Source: a virus
Virus record (IMG/VR): IMGVR_UViG_3300003653_000052
Location: 64,001-126,226 of that record
DNA: 62,226 nt
Strand: one strand, 5' to 3'
In this document: positions 26,543 to 34,717 of the stretch, piece after piece
Layout: each line of letters starts with the position of its first letter
Position numbering within the stretch: the stretch's first letter is position 1
Position numbers and translations under genes: made by a program
Notes under the pieces: generated by a model
Database searches by the model: none
What the model was told of the DNA's origin: nothing
The model's input: only the letters and a program-made list of their open reading frames with translations

Positions 26543-29428
26543 TTAACTAAAACTTGTAGTCCATACATCTTGAAATGGACAATCTAGTGTTTCTGTAGCT
26601 GTAATTATAATTAATTTTACTTTATATAATGTTCCTGAAGTTAATCCGGCAATTAAACCTGATAATACTCCAGGACCTGTTTCTATACTTGTAACTGAAT
26701 TTATTAAAATACTTTCTGTAGAATCCCAAACTTCAATAGTATATGTTGCAGTTCCTACTAATAAACTAGTACTATAATTAATATCAGTATATGATGAAGT
26801 TATATTTAATTCAGGACACTCAATAATTGGATCTTCTGTACAATCTAATGTTTTAGTTACTGTTGCACAATAACAATCATCTGGCCATGGAGTTAGTCCA
26901 CTACAAAATCTAATAATTTTACCGTCATATTCTGATAAATCAAAAGATGTAATAAACGGAGGTGGTCCATTAGGATTACAATCTGTAATTATATAGCATG
27001 CTATTATAATAACATATACATCATGGGTAGCTACACAACCATTAGAATCAGTTATTTCTACAGTATACAGTCCTTCTTGTAATAAAGAAGTAATAGTAAA
27101 GAAAGGATTTTGTAATGTTGATGAAAAGGCATCAGGACCAGTCCATGAATATGAATAAGGACCAACACCATTTACTGGAATTGATGTTAATTGTAATACA
27201 GCACCTCCTGTAACAGGACTATTACTACCTGCAATTACAGTAGTGTCACAAGGTAAAATTTCAATCATTCTTGTTGATACCGCTGAACAATCTCCTAATG
27301 TAGCAGTTACAGTATATAAACCACCCATTCCAGAAGTAGCATTAAGAATAATTGGATTTTGCAGAATACTAGAAAAGCCAGGTCCTATCCAACTATAAGT
27401 AGCTCCTAAAATACTAGTTGCGGTAAGAAATATAGAGGCTCCTAATGCAACAGGACTATTACCTCCTGCAGTTACTGTAAGATCACATAGTATAATAACA
27501 TATATTTCATCATAAGCCACACAATTATTAGCATCAGTTACTGTTACAGTATAAGGACCTGTTTGATTAGGAGTAGTAGCAAAAAATGGAAGAGGATCTT
27601 CTAAGAATGAACCATATAAAAGTGGACCACTCCACAAATAAGTAAATGGAGCAACTCCACCTGATGTGACGGATGATAAGTTTATTGAACCACCTATTGT
27701 AATTGGACTATTACTTGATGCTATTATTGAAAGACTACAAGGAAGTATTATAACTGTTGTGGATGATGATTTTATACAACCTGGAAGTTGAATTAGAACA
27801 TCATTAACTAATGCCCAAATTCCATCAAATGTTACAGTTACTGTATATAAACCACCCATTAATGCAACAGCATTTAATATTGATGGATTTTGAAGATTAC
27901 TTATAAATCCGGGACCAACCCAACTATATGATAATGCTCCAGGAGATGTTACTGTTGTTAAATTAATAGTATCTCCTAATGCAATAGGACCATTATTTGA
28001 TGCAGTTACAAAATTATCACAAACATTAACAATATTAAAAGCCGAATCAGTACACCCATTACTATCAGTTACTACTACTGAATAACCTCCTGCTTGTAAT
28101 ATAGAAGTAACAATAAAAGAAGGATTTGAAATTATAGATGTAAATCCATCAGGACCACTCCATAAATAAGTAAATGGAGCTGTACCACCTACAACAATAG
28201 CTGTTAAATACACTGTACTACCTATTGTAACCGGACTAGTGGTTGATACAGTTACTGTAACATCACATTCAAAAACAGTTAAATTTATTTCACTAGAAAT
28301 TGAGCACTCTTCAGCATCAGTTACTGTTACAGTATATGGTCCTGTTTGGTTAATATTAGTAGCAAGAAAAGGAGTAGGATCTTCTAATGATGAAGTGTAA
28401 AGGTTAGGGCCAACCCATGAAAAAACAAATGGAGCGGTGCCACCTACAACAGTAGATGTTAAGGTTATTAAATTACCTACTAATACAGGAGTATTACTTG
28501 ATGTTGTTATTGAAATAGCACAGTCTGTTATTACTACTGTTGTAGTAGCAAAAGATACACAACCATCAGGATCAGTATATGTTACCGTATAAACTCCAGA
28601 TTGATTAATATTAGTAGCAGTAAAGAAAGGATTCTGATCAGTTGATGTATAACTATTAGGTCCATTCCATGAAAATGTACCACCTACAAAAGTAGTGGCT
28701 ACTAATGTTACTACTCCTCCAATAGAAACTGGACTATTGCTAGTAGCTGAAACAGAAGAGGTAGAATCAGTAAGAGCTACAGAATCTAAAAAGTTACCAC
28801 AAGCAGCACCACCAACAGCATTAAATATTAAAGTATACGTACCAGGAGCTAATAGAGGAACGTTAACGGTATGAAAAGACCATAATCTAACATCTTTTAT
28901 TGTAACACCATCTAATTCATAATTAGCATCATATAAATTACCAGGTCTATTTCCTGGTGCTTGATAAATTAGTGGAAGACCATTTGGATCAAGTGTGTCA
29001 ACTCCACTTCTAATGGTAACTTCCATTGTATTAGTTCCACCGCATCCCATTCTACCAGCATGAGCAAAAGATAATTGTATAACACTAGATGCTACAAGTA
29101 AAGTAAATGATTGGAAAAAAGGAGCTGCACTATCTGCATTTAATTCAGCCCATTGTGTACCTGAAAATGCAACATTTGGTCCAACAACACCAGATCCAGT
29201 TCTCCAATACTCAATTTCAGCTTGAGTAGTATTCCAACAAGGTACATCAGCTTTAGGAAATTGAAAAGTAAAAGATTCACCAGGAATTCTAGGGCATTCA
29301 AAATCAGTGTTACATAATAAGTTACACGGTTGTACAGTTACCCTAAAACATCCTTCTGTACAAGATAAAGGACATCCTTCAAGACAAGGATTAGCAGTAC
29401 ATTCTGCAATAGTTGGTATATGAGCCAT
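26543..29428 (-). CDS. large Ig/PKD-repeat virion adhesin or head-decoration protein (961 aa)
   Basis: A 961-residue secreted-adhesin-like virion protein. Residues 1-50 are Cys-rich. Residues about 50-225 form a beta domain with ATFWNTTQ-like strands (FSGTQWAELNADS, SFAHAGRMGCGG) typical of carbohydrate-binding or MAM-like sandwich domains. Then come seven tandem Ig/PKD (SprB-type) repeats, each starting like SNSPVTIGGxxxL and ending GxYTVTVTDxxxC, covering about 228-825. A CYIITDC module and a C-terminal FN3-like domain shared with the 390-aa protein complete it. SprB-type repeats are typical of Bacteroidota surface proteins, so acquisition from a host is plausible. I infer host-surface or mucus binding. 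Confidence 0.75.
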   Translation of the reverse strand: MAHIPTIAECTANPCLEGCPLSCTEGCFRVTVQPCNLLCNTDFECPRIPGESFTFQFPKADVPCWNTTQAEIEYWRTGSGVVGPNVAFSGTQWAELNADSAAPFFQSFTLLVASSVIQLSFAHAGRMGCGGTNTMEVTIRSGVDTLDPNGLPLIYQAPGNRPGNLYDANYELDGVTIKDVRLWSFHTVNVPLLAPGTYTLIFNAVGGAACGNFLDSVALTDSTSSVSATSNSPVSIGGVVTLVATTFVGGTFSWNGPNSYTSTDQNPFFTATNINQSGVYTVTYTDPDGCVSFATTTVVITDCAISITTSSNTPVLVGNLITLTSTVVGGTAPFVFSWVGPNLYTSSLEDPTPFLATNINQTGPYTVTVTDAEECSISSEINLTVFECDVTVTVSTTSPVTIGSTVYLTAIVVGGTAPFTYLWSGPDGFTSIISNPSFIVTSILQAGGYSVVVTDSNGCTDSAFNIVNVCDNFVTASNNGPIALGDTINLTTVTSPGALSYSWVGPGFISNLQNPSILNAVALMGGLYTVTVTFDGIWALVNDVLIQLPGCIKSSSTTVIILPCSLSIIASSNSPITIGGSINLSSVTSGGVAPFTYLWSGPLLYGSFLEDPLPFFATTPNQTGPYTVTVTDANNCVAYDEIYVIILCDLTVTAGGNSPVALGASIFLTATSILGATYSWIGPGFSSILQNPIILNATSGMGGLYTVTATLGDCSAVSTRMIEILPCDTTVIAGSNSPVTGGAVLQLTSIPVNGVGPYSYSWTGPDAFSSTLQNPFFTITSLLQEGLYTVEITDSNGCVATHDVYVIIIACYIITDCNPNGPPPFITSFDLSEYDGKIIRFCSGLTPWPDDCYCATVTKTLDCTEDPIIECPELNITSSYTDINYSTSLLVGTATYTIEVWDSTESILINSVTSIETGPGVLSGLIAGLTSGTLYKVKLIIITATETLDCPFQDVWTTSFS

Positions 29429-29439
29429 CTAATTAACTT

Positions 29440-29601
29440 TTAAGAATTTCCAGGAATTATTTTAGAAGCGGCTAGTTGCCTTAACTTCATATCATATATT
29501 CCTACACATTTTGTACAACATACTTTACCATCAGAGGCATTTGTAAGTTTGGCACCGGCACATCCTACACAAGATATACCACAATTTGGACATGATTTCA
29601 T
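29440..29601 (-). CDS. small zinc-ribbon-like protein (53 aa)
   Basis: A short gene starting MKSCPNCGISCVGC and ending with a basic helix and PGNS. Two CxxC-type knuckles (CPNC, CVGC) are followed by CCTKC, giving a likely zinc ribbon. It fills most of the gap between the 961-aa and 183-aa genes. Its ATG is preceded by two copies of the AACCAAC leader motif, as at several late genes, which supports the start. Its role is unknown; it could be a small structural or assembly factor. Confidence 0.65.
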   Translation of the reverse strand: MKSCPNCGISCVGCAGAKLTNASDGKVCCTKCVGIYDMKLRQLAASKIIPGNS

Positions 29602-29631
29602 AATTTAGTTGGTTTAGTTGGTTTATTTATT

Positions 29632-30183
29632 TTAACAATTTGTACAGTTAAGTTTATTTAATAGTTTTAATGCATATCTATATAATTCTATGCCTTTTTC
29701 AGGTTCATGACAGAATTCTACTTTAGCTTTAGCCGCATCTAAATATTGTCTAATAAGTCTTAATTTACTTAATTTAATTTTAATTTGCACTGAAGGATCA
29801 CAATCACTTAATTCTAAATTACATAATACAGTTTGATATATTTTCATAGCTGTAGTAATTCTTAAGTGATTATACTCTACATATACTATATCATTGGGTG
29901 ATACACTTAATTTTATAATATATATACCATCGGGTAAATCATTAAATACAGTACCACATTGAGCAGTTTGTATTTCAAGTTCACATGCTGTAAGATTCAA
30001 GTTAAATCCTGGTGATATAGTAGCTTCTGTAAATTGAACAGGTCTTATAAATCCTGGTAAAGTTACTTCTAATAATATACACTTAACACCCAGCATTGAA
30101 TTATACAAACTAGTATCTACAATTCTCAATAAACAGCCGTTCATTGTATCAGGAGTTTCTAAACTTAAAACATGATTTGCCAT
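29632..30183 (-). CDS. conserved virion-associated protein (183 aa)
   Basis: A 183-residue protein with a beta-sandwich-like N-terminal two thirds (LEVTLPGFIRPVQF, LPDGIYIIKLSVSPND) and a helical, Cys-ending C-terminus (LRLIRQYLDAAKAKVEFC, YRYALKLLNKLNC). I recall similar proteins in several Bacteroidota phages, but with no known role. It begins just after a strong terminator and a TATATTTG box, so it probably heads its own transcript into the decoration cassette. No signal peptide or enzyme motif. Confidence 0.6.
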   Translation of the reverse strand: MANHVLSLETPDTMNGCLLRIVDTSLYNSMLGVKCILLEVTLPGFIRPVQFTEATISPGFNLNLTACELEIQTAQCGTVFNDLPDGIYIIKLSVSPNDIVYVEYNHLRITTAMKIYQTVLCNLELSDCDPSVQIKIKLSKLRLIRQYLDAAKAKVEFCHEPEKGIELYRYALKLLNKLNCTNC

Positions 30184-30201
30184 AGCGATTTATAATTAGA
30201 A

Positions 30202-30209
30202 CAAATATA
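30202..30209 (-). promoter_or_regulatory. Bacteroidota-type -7 box before the 183-aa gene
   Basis: The minus strand reads TATATTTG, a full match to TAnnTTTG, directly after the terminator of the upstream gene and 18 bp before the ATG. No good -33 element is seen. Confidence 0.45.
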
Positions 30210-30211
30210 AT

Positions 30212-30248
30212 AAAAAAAAAGGAGGAGAAACTTTCTCACTCCTTTTTT
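30212..30248 (-). terminator. intrinsic terminator after the 437-aa gene
   Basis: The minus strand carries GGAGTGAGAAAGTTTCTCCTCC followed by nine T residues (stem GGAG-GAGAAA paired with TTTCTC-CTCC around a small loop). It lies 20 bp past the stop of the 437-aa gene and is flanked by A/T tracts on both sides, so it may work in both directions. Confidence 0.8.
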
Positions 30249-30267
30249 TATAATTTAAAAATTAGTA

Positions 30268-31581
30268 TTAATCAGGTAATATAACACAAGCTGTACAACC
30301 GTGAACTTCTAATTCAACACAATTAGTACAAGCACCTAACCAGTCACTAACTAAAGTTTGAAAAAATAGATTTACTCCTGAAGAAATAATTTCAAGTAAA
30401 TATTGATCATTATCAAATACTCCGGTTGGGTTATTATAACGTGGAACACTATGTAAGATATAGTAACGTGTATATAATGCATTACGATTTACACTTCCTA
30501 AGATATTATCACCTTGAGTAATCTCTCTGATACGAACATCAGTATGAACAAAGTTCTGTAAATAACTTTCTGAAAGAATAAGATCACGTAATACTGTTTC
30601 TCCAAATCCCATACCCTGTACTCCAAAACACTCTGTTACTACACATAGTCCTTCAAATACACAAACGTCTCCTGTTAAATCAACAAGTGAAGCTATTATT
30701 TTAAGCGGTTCTTTCTCATAGAAATCAGTTATACTAAATGAACAGTTACCAAATTTAGTTTCTACATAAGCACCAAATAAACGTAAACCAGCAGTAGCTC
30801 CAACAATATGTCCTGGAGATACATATGCTGTCCACCATTGTGCTGGTGTTACAGCAGTGTTTGTTCCATCTAATGTTACAGTAGTTCCTGGTGCATACCA
30901 AGCAACCCCTGTTTCATCAAATACTACTGGCATAACTAATGAATTAAAAGTAATTGCATTAACTAATTGAGTAGCCCAAGCAATCATTACTAAAGTAGAA
31001 TCTACTATAGTAAGAGGAGCACCTGTAGGACAACATCCTGTATAACCTTCTAAAGTTATATACGCATTATGATTAAGAGAACGTAATGCAGGAGATCCTT
31101 TAATATCAACTCTTAAATAGTATGTTTCACCACATAAGAAATCAAAAGCACATACACTAGCTGGAGTATTACCTACACTAACAACAGCTTGTTGTGGTGT
31201 ACACTGGTCAACTCTGTAAAAACTACGTACAAACTTAGGATTAATTAACTTAGACTTATTAGACTCTTTATATCCACCGTGGAAAGGTCCAATTTTATCA
31301 TTAGCAAGTAATGATGCACTAGCTAAAATTAACGGACAGCAATCTGTTACATCACTTGGTACAGATACTGATAAATTAGTTTTAGCATTAAACAAACCAT
31401 ATGATCCTGGACCATAATTATTTGTTGTTGTTACAAGATCCGTATTTGCTAATACAGAAGTATGTAATCCTGTTACACTAATAAATCCATCACTCAAATT
31501 TGTATTTGGGTTTAATGGAAGTGGGCCAGTAACTTGTGTTCCTAAGAAGACTTTACTGAATGCGTGATTGAAATAGGCCAT
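30268..31581 (-). CDS. crAss-like virion structural protein, possibly auxiliary capsid or tail-hub (437 aa)
   Basis: A 437-residue protein starting MAYFNHAFSKVFLGTQV, rich in strands and Cys residues (CTPQQAVVSVG, CCPTGAPLTIVD, CTACVILPD at the end). Placement between the neck genes and the decoration cassette, the moderate size and the strong terminator behind it suggest a high-copy virion protein. In crAss-like phages an auxiliary capsid protein and tail-hub proteins are coded in this region; I cannot decide between them. No enzyme motif. The ATG is preceded by an A-rich leader. Confidence 0.55.
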   Translation of the reverse strand: MAYFNHAFSKVFLGTQVTGPLPLNPNTNLSDGFISVTGLHTSVLANTDLVTTTNNYGPGSYGLFNAKTNLSVSVPSDVTDCCPLILASASLLANDKIGPFHGGYKESNKSKLINPKFVRSFYRVDQCTPQQAVVSVGNTPASVCAFDFLCGETYYLRVDIKGSPALRSLNHNAYITLEGYTGCCPTGAPLTIVDSTLVMIAWATQLVNAITFNSLVMPVVFDETGVAWYAPGTTVTLDGTNTAVTPAQWWTAYVSPGHIVGATAGLRLFGAYVETKFGNCSFSITDFYEKEPLKIIASLVDLTGDVCVFEGLCVVTECFGVQGMGFGETVLRDLILSESYLQNFVHTDVRIREITQGDNILGSVNRNALYTRYYILHSVPRYNNPTGVFDNDQYLLEIISSGVNLFFQTLVSDWLGACTNCVELEVHGCTACVILPD

Positions 31582-31668
31582 GATTTTTTGTTTTTTTAAT
31601 TAATAAATAAATATATATAGGTAATATAGTAAAATTTTATTGTAAATGCAAATTATTTTAAAAATACT

Positions 31669-32370
31669 TTAATTATTAGCTTCTACTGAAGCTGCTGTTC
31701 TATTTACTTGATTTATAGATTCAATATCTCCAGCAATAATTTTAGCAGCTTCATCAATTAGTACTTCTATTAAATCATCTTTAAACTCACACTCAACCTC
31801 TACTGTAGATATTAATTGTGTATAAGGATTAGTACAACCAATGATTTGTATTTTAACCGGTTGTCTATAGTAGGTAACTGTTGGATTTTCTACTGTAAAC
31901 AACCCGTTTGTATATACCTGGATCTTATTATCCATCATTGTAGCAAACGTTTCTCCCCATTCAAAACTAGGTTGTTTGTTTTTATCACGTAATAATACAT
32001 CCACATTAGCTTGTTCAGTTAAATAAATAACCATTGCTTTTGGTTTAGGGCAACAATCACTTTTAGCAGTAACTGATATTCTTTTCCATCTCATATATTC
32101 TGAAGGAGCTGATGCTTCAAAATAGGTTTGTTTATTTACCATTACTAATACCTGAGACGTTAATAATACTTCTAAATCATCAACTCTAGAAGTAGATTGT
32201 TCATCTCCTTCTTGTTTAGTATTAGAACCATGTAAATTTCTACGGCACCAATCAGACTGACCTTTATTAAATGCTTCTATTATTTGCCAACATTGGATGT
32301 TATCAAAATCATTACTGGACAACTTGTTCAGTCGTTGTTTAATCTTTATCTGTATAGTAGCATTGTTCAT
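31669..32370 (-). CDS. crAss-like neck/adaptor-like protein (233 aa)
   Basis: A 233-residue protein beginning MNNATIQIKIKQRLNKLSSNDFDNIQCWQII (helical N-terminus), with a central beta domain (MVIYLTEQANVDVLLRD, NPTVTYYRQPVKIQIIGCTN) and an acidic C-terminal helix (KDDLIEVLIDEAAKIIAGD). This helical-beta-helical layout is like that of head-completion/adaptor proteins that bind the portal ring. Its start ATG lies directly at the stop of the 122-aa gene (adjacent coordinates), so translation is probably coupled. Ring or adaptor role inferred. Confidence 0.55.
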   Translation of the reverse strand: MNNATIQIKIKQRLNKLSSNDFDNIQCWQIIEAFNKGQSDWCRRNLHGSNTKQEGDEQSTSRVDDLEVLLTSQVLVMVNKQTYFEASAPSEYMRWKRISVTAKSDCCPKPKAMVIYLTEQANVDVLLRDKNKQPSFEWGETFATMMDNKIQVYTNGLFTVENPTVTYYRQPVKIQIIGCTNPYTQLISTVEVECEFKDDLIEVLIDEAAKIIAGDIESINQVNRTAASVEANN

Positions 32371-32739
32371 TTAATACTTCTTTTTAGATTTAATTGAACC
32401 ACCTGATTTCTTTGATAAAACCGGTTTATCCCATATATGTTTATATTTATAATCTCTAGCAGAATCTATATCTGTTCTAATTTTAGTTTCTGCGTTGGTT
32501 TCATTATAAGGACTATCCCATTTTTCATCCATAATTTTTTTCTCAACCATTTTGCGTATAACAGAAGCTCCTTGACTTACAGAAGCTCCTGTATTAGCAG
32601 GATTTCCAAACATATCTCTAGGTATTGGAGGTGTTGGGGGAGGTACTGTAAACCCCATTTGAGCTTTCTGTAAAGCTTTTACTCTTGCTTCACTTTGATC
32701 ATTGAAGAACTTAAGTGGATTAGATTTTGAATGTGGCAT
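32371..32739 (-). CDS. small basic virion-associated protein (122 aa)
   Basis: A 122-residue basic, mostly disordered protein starting MPHSKSNPLKFFNDQSEARV, with a Pro-rich patch (FTVPPPTPPIPRDMFGNP) and a Lys/Ser-rich C-terminus (KSGGSIKSKKKY). It sits between the 51-aa gene and the 233-aa gene with 2 nt and 0 nt spacing. Such small basic tail-ended proteins in head operons can bind DNA or the capsid interior, but nothing shows this directly. Confidence 0.55.
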   Translation of the reverse strand: MPHSKSNPLKFFNDQSEARVKALQKAQMGFTVPPPTPPIPRDMFGNPANTGASVSQGASVIRKMVEKKIMDEKWDSPYNETNAETKIRTDIDSARDYKYKHIWDKPVLSKKSGGSIKSKKKY

Positions 32740-32741
32740 AA

Positions 32742-32897
32742 TTACTTAGATTTAGGATTAACTGTAAATTTAGATGCATCATTTCCACCACCTTTAAATA
32801 CAGTTGGTGTTTTATTAACTGTAACTTCTGCATTGGTACCACCAACACGTCCTCCTGGGACAGTTACTACATGGCAAATGTCTTTGTTATGTTTCAT
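32742..32897 (-). CDS. small protein of the head operon (51 aa)
   Basis: A 51-residue frame starting MKHNKDICHVVTVPGGRVGG and ending KFTVNPKSK, packed 4 bp after the 346-aa gene and 2 bp before the 122-aa gene, with no other reading in the gap. The tight packing and even codon pattern support a real gene despite its length. No known domain; possibly a small minor structural protein. Confidence 0.6.
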   Translation of the reverse strand: MKHNKDICHVVTVPGGRVGGTNAEVTVNKTPTVFKGGGNDASKFTVNPKSK

Positions 32898-32901
32898 GAT
32901 A

Positions 32902-33942
32902 TTATTGATTAAAATGTTTATCTGTTACTTTTTTAAGATCTATTAAAACATTATCATTGAGAGGATTCTTTAAGAATTCTACACAATCTGAAACATTACG
33001 TCCCATCATGGTATTAGAAGCCATATGATAGATGAACCCATCAGACTTAGGCATTATGAGTTTATAAAAACCAGAATCTTTAATCAAAGCCTTCAATGTT
33101 AATGTTTCCATATCAAGTGCTGCAATATCATTAAAGCTTTCTGCAGCACGTTTTAAACTACGTTCAATACCTTGACCAGTAATGTATTTGTCCATATTTT
33201 CATAAACAATATCATTGGGGGTATTTTTCTTATATTGAACTGAATTAGCATCTACTACTTTAGCTACTAAGATAAGTTTATTCATATTCTTATCAAATAG
33301 TTTCTGTAATTCAGCTAATGCTCTGTTTTTTAATTTAGTAACTTCGGTTTTTGTAGCTACTGTGTCAATATATTTATCTAAGTAAAACTTAGGAGATACT
33401 GCCCTTGCTCTGGCATCATCATATGATTTAGCAATAAGAGAGAACCCTCCTGCTTCAATAGCATATAACTTAATTACATCATATGGATTTTGTTTTGGCT
33501 CTAGAAATACAGGTTGATTACCACATCTCATAGTAATTTTATTCCATAATACATCATTACTAGGATTAAGCATTTTAATCTTATTCCAAAAATCTTTATC
33601 TTCAGGATCTACAACATTAGCCGCTAGATCTTGTTCTAATTGTGCTACTACAATTCTGATTTCTCTAATCTTAGCTTCTCTAACTTCTATATCCTGAATA
33701 AGTTTTACATCAGGAGCAAACTCATTAAGACCAGTAATATATCTTTTAATACCATTCATCTCTATACAAGCAAGTTGCTCTTCATGGAATACTCCATCAA
33801 ATAAAGACATTCCATATTTTTCTAATCCTAAGTTAGTAGCTTCAGGATTAAAATAAGGTTTAACTGTAATGGCACCAGTTTTACTAGACAATGTAGGTAA
33901 TTCTACAATTGTTAAAGGCATTGGTTTTTCTACTGTTTTCAT
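32902..33942 (-). CDS. crAss-like conserved head-region protein (346 aa)
   Basis: A 346-residue protein with a short beta N-terminus and then a long helical body (LIQDIEVREAKIREIRIVVAQ, coiled-coil-like around 80-105; TKLKNRALAELQKLFDKN near 205-225) and a C-terminal part with SDGFIYHMASNTMMGRN. It follows the capsid block after a terminator and has two AACCAAC motifs in its leader. I recognise it as a conserved crAss-like gene between the capsid and neck genes; its function is unknown to me. A role in head assembly or completion is inferred from position. Confidence 0.55.
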   Translation of the reverse strand: MKTVEKPMPLTIVELPTLSSKTGAITVKPYFNPEATNLGLEKYGMSLFDGVFHEEQLACIEMNGIKRYITGLNEFAPDVKLIQDIEVREAKIREIRIVVAQLEQDLAANVVDPEDKDFWNKIKMLNPSNDVLWNKITMRCGNQPVFLEPKQNPYDVIKLYAIEAGGFSLIAKSYDDARARAVSPKFYLDKYIDTVATKTEVTKLKNRALAELQKLFDKNMNKLILVAKVVDANSVQYKKNTPNDIVYENMDKYITGQGIERSLKRAAESFNDIAALDMETLTLKALIKDSGFYKLIMPKSDGFIYHMASNTMMGRNVSDCVEFLKNPLNDNVLIDLKKVTDKHFNQ

Positions 33943-33970
33943 GTTGGTTTATGTTTGTTGGTTTATTTTG

Positions 33971-33978
33971 TAAATGTA
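33971..33978 (-). promoter_or_regulatory. candidate -7 box before the 346-aa gene
   Basis: The minus strand reads TACATTTA, one base from TAnnTTTG, just downstream of a terminator hairpin and upstream of a leader with two AACCAAC motifs. Confidence 0.3.
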
Positions 33979-33983
33979 ATAAA

Positions 33984-34015
33984 AATAATCTCACACTGTT
34001 TCTAATGTGATATTA
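33984..34015 (-). terminator. terminator overlapping the end of the 59-aa gene
   Basis: The minus strand carries TCACATTAGAAACAGTGTGA followed by GATTATTTTTATT. The stop codon of the 59-aa gene lies inside the hairpin. The core is nearly identical to the hairpin after the major capsid gene at 34,683-34,710. Confidence 0.65.
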
Positions 34016-34170
34016 TTTATGATTTTTTTTTTTAATATTTTCTTTAATGTTTCTTCAACTTTTGATGAAGCATCAACACCTAAGTGTTGGTAAATACTTT
34101 CTAACTGTTTTTTAAGAGTTACTTCAGTAAAAACATTCAGTTTTTCTGGATTTGCTTTGCTATTTTCCAT
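33991..34170 (-). CDS. small Lys-rich protein next to the capsid gene (59 aa)
   Basis: A 59-residue frame starting MENSKANPEKLNVFTEVTLK with a Lys/Ile-rich C-terminal helix and stop TGA inside a terminator hairpin. It begins 2 bp after the 149-aa gene, so it is the last cistron of that transcript. It contains an 11-A run, so a sequencing slip would change its C-terminus. It might be a small assembly factor; no family is recognised. Confidence 0.6.
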   Translation of the reverse strand: MENSKANPEKLNVFTEVTLKKQLESIYQHLGVDASSKVEETLKKILKKKIINNITLETV

Positions 34171-34172
34171 AA

Positions 34173-34622
34173 TTATATATATATTTTAATTTCAAAAACA
34201 CAAGGGAACTCACCAGGTATTCCAAAACCTGTTCCCATAATATCGTCAGCTGATACACCATTCTCAAGAGATACAATAATTGCTAGATTATCAAACACAG
34301 GAACTGCTTGAAGTATAATTAAATCACCAGCTCCTGTATTATATGAACCACTAATAATTACATGCTCAGTAGGAGATGTAAATAAATTAATATCTGATGT
34401 AACAAGATAAACCCCAGGATTAAGATAAGTGTAAGTTATTACTGCTCCTAAAGTATTTTCTAATACCACATCTGTTGGAGCATTTGCTCCTAATTGAGTT
34501 AATAAAGCAGTATATACTTTATAAGGTCTTGCCATTGCATTAACGTGACCTACTCTTGCTAATGTAGCATCCCCATATGTTTTGAGGTATTTCTTAAAAT
34601 TAAAAATGTCTATAAAATTCAT
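34173..34622 (-). CDS. small beta-rich protein downstream of the capsid gene (149 aa)
   Basis: A 149-residue protein with a short helical N-terminus (FNFKKYLKTYGDATLARVGH) followed by alternating beta strands (AVITYTYLNPGVYLVTSDIN, FDNLAIIVSLENGV). It stands between two near-identical terminators (33,984 and 34,683), forming a small bicistronic module with the 59-aa gene. Size and position next to the major capsid protein would fit a capsid decoration or head-fibre protein, but this is a guess. Confidence 0.55.
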   Translation of the reverse strand: MNFIDIFNFKKYLKTYGDATLARVGHVNAMARPYKVYTALLTQLGANAPTDVVLENTLGAVITYTYLNPGVYLVTSDINLFTSPTEHVIISGSYNTGAGDLIILQAVPVFDNLAIIVSLENGVSADDIMGTGFGIPGEFPCVFEIKIYI

Positions 34623-34674
34623 GATATTAAATTTAAATTATTTATTAATATATACAATTGATTTATTTTATAAA

Positions 34675-34712
34675 GATAATAAAATCCCACACTATTTCTA
34701 ATGTGGGATTAT
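34675..34712 (-). terminator. intrinsic terminator after the major capsid gene
   Basis: On the minus strand AATCCCACAT and GTGTGGGATT form a 10-bp stem (one G-T pair) around TAGAAATA, followed by TTTATTATC. It lies directly behind the capsid stop codon. Confidence 0.8.
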
Positions 34713-34717
34713 TATTT

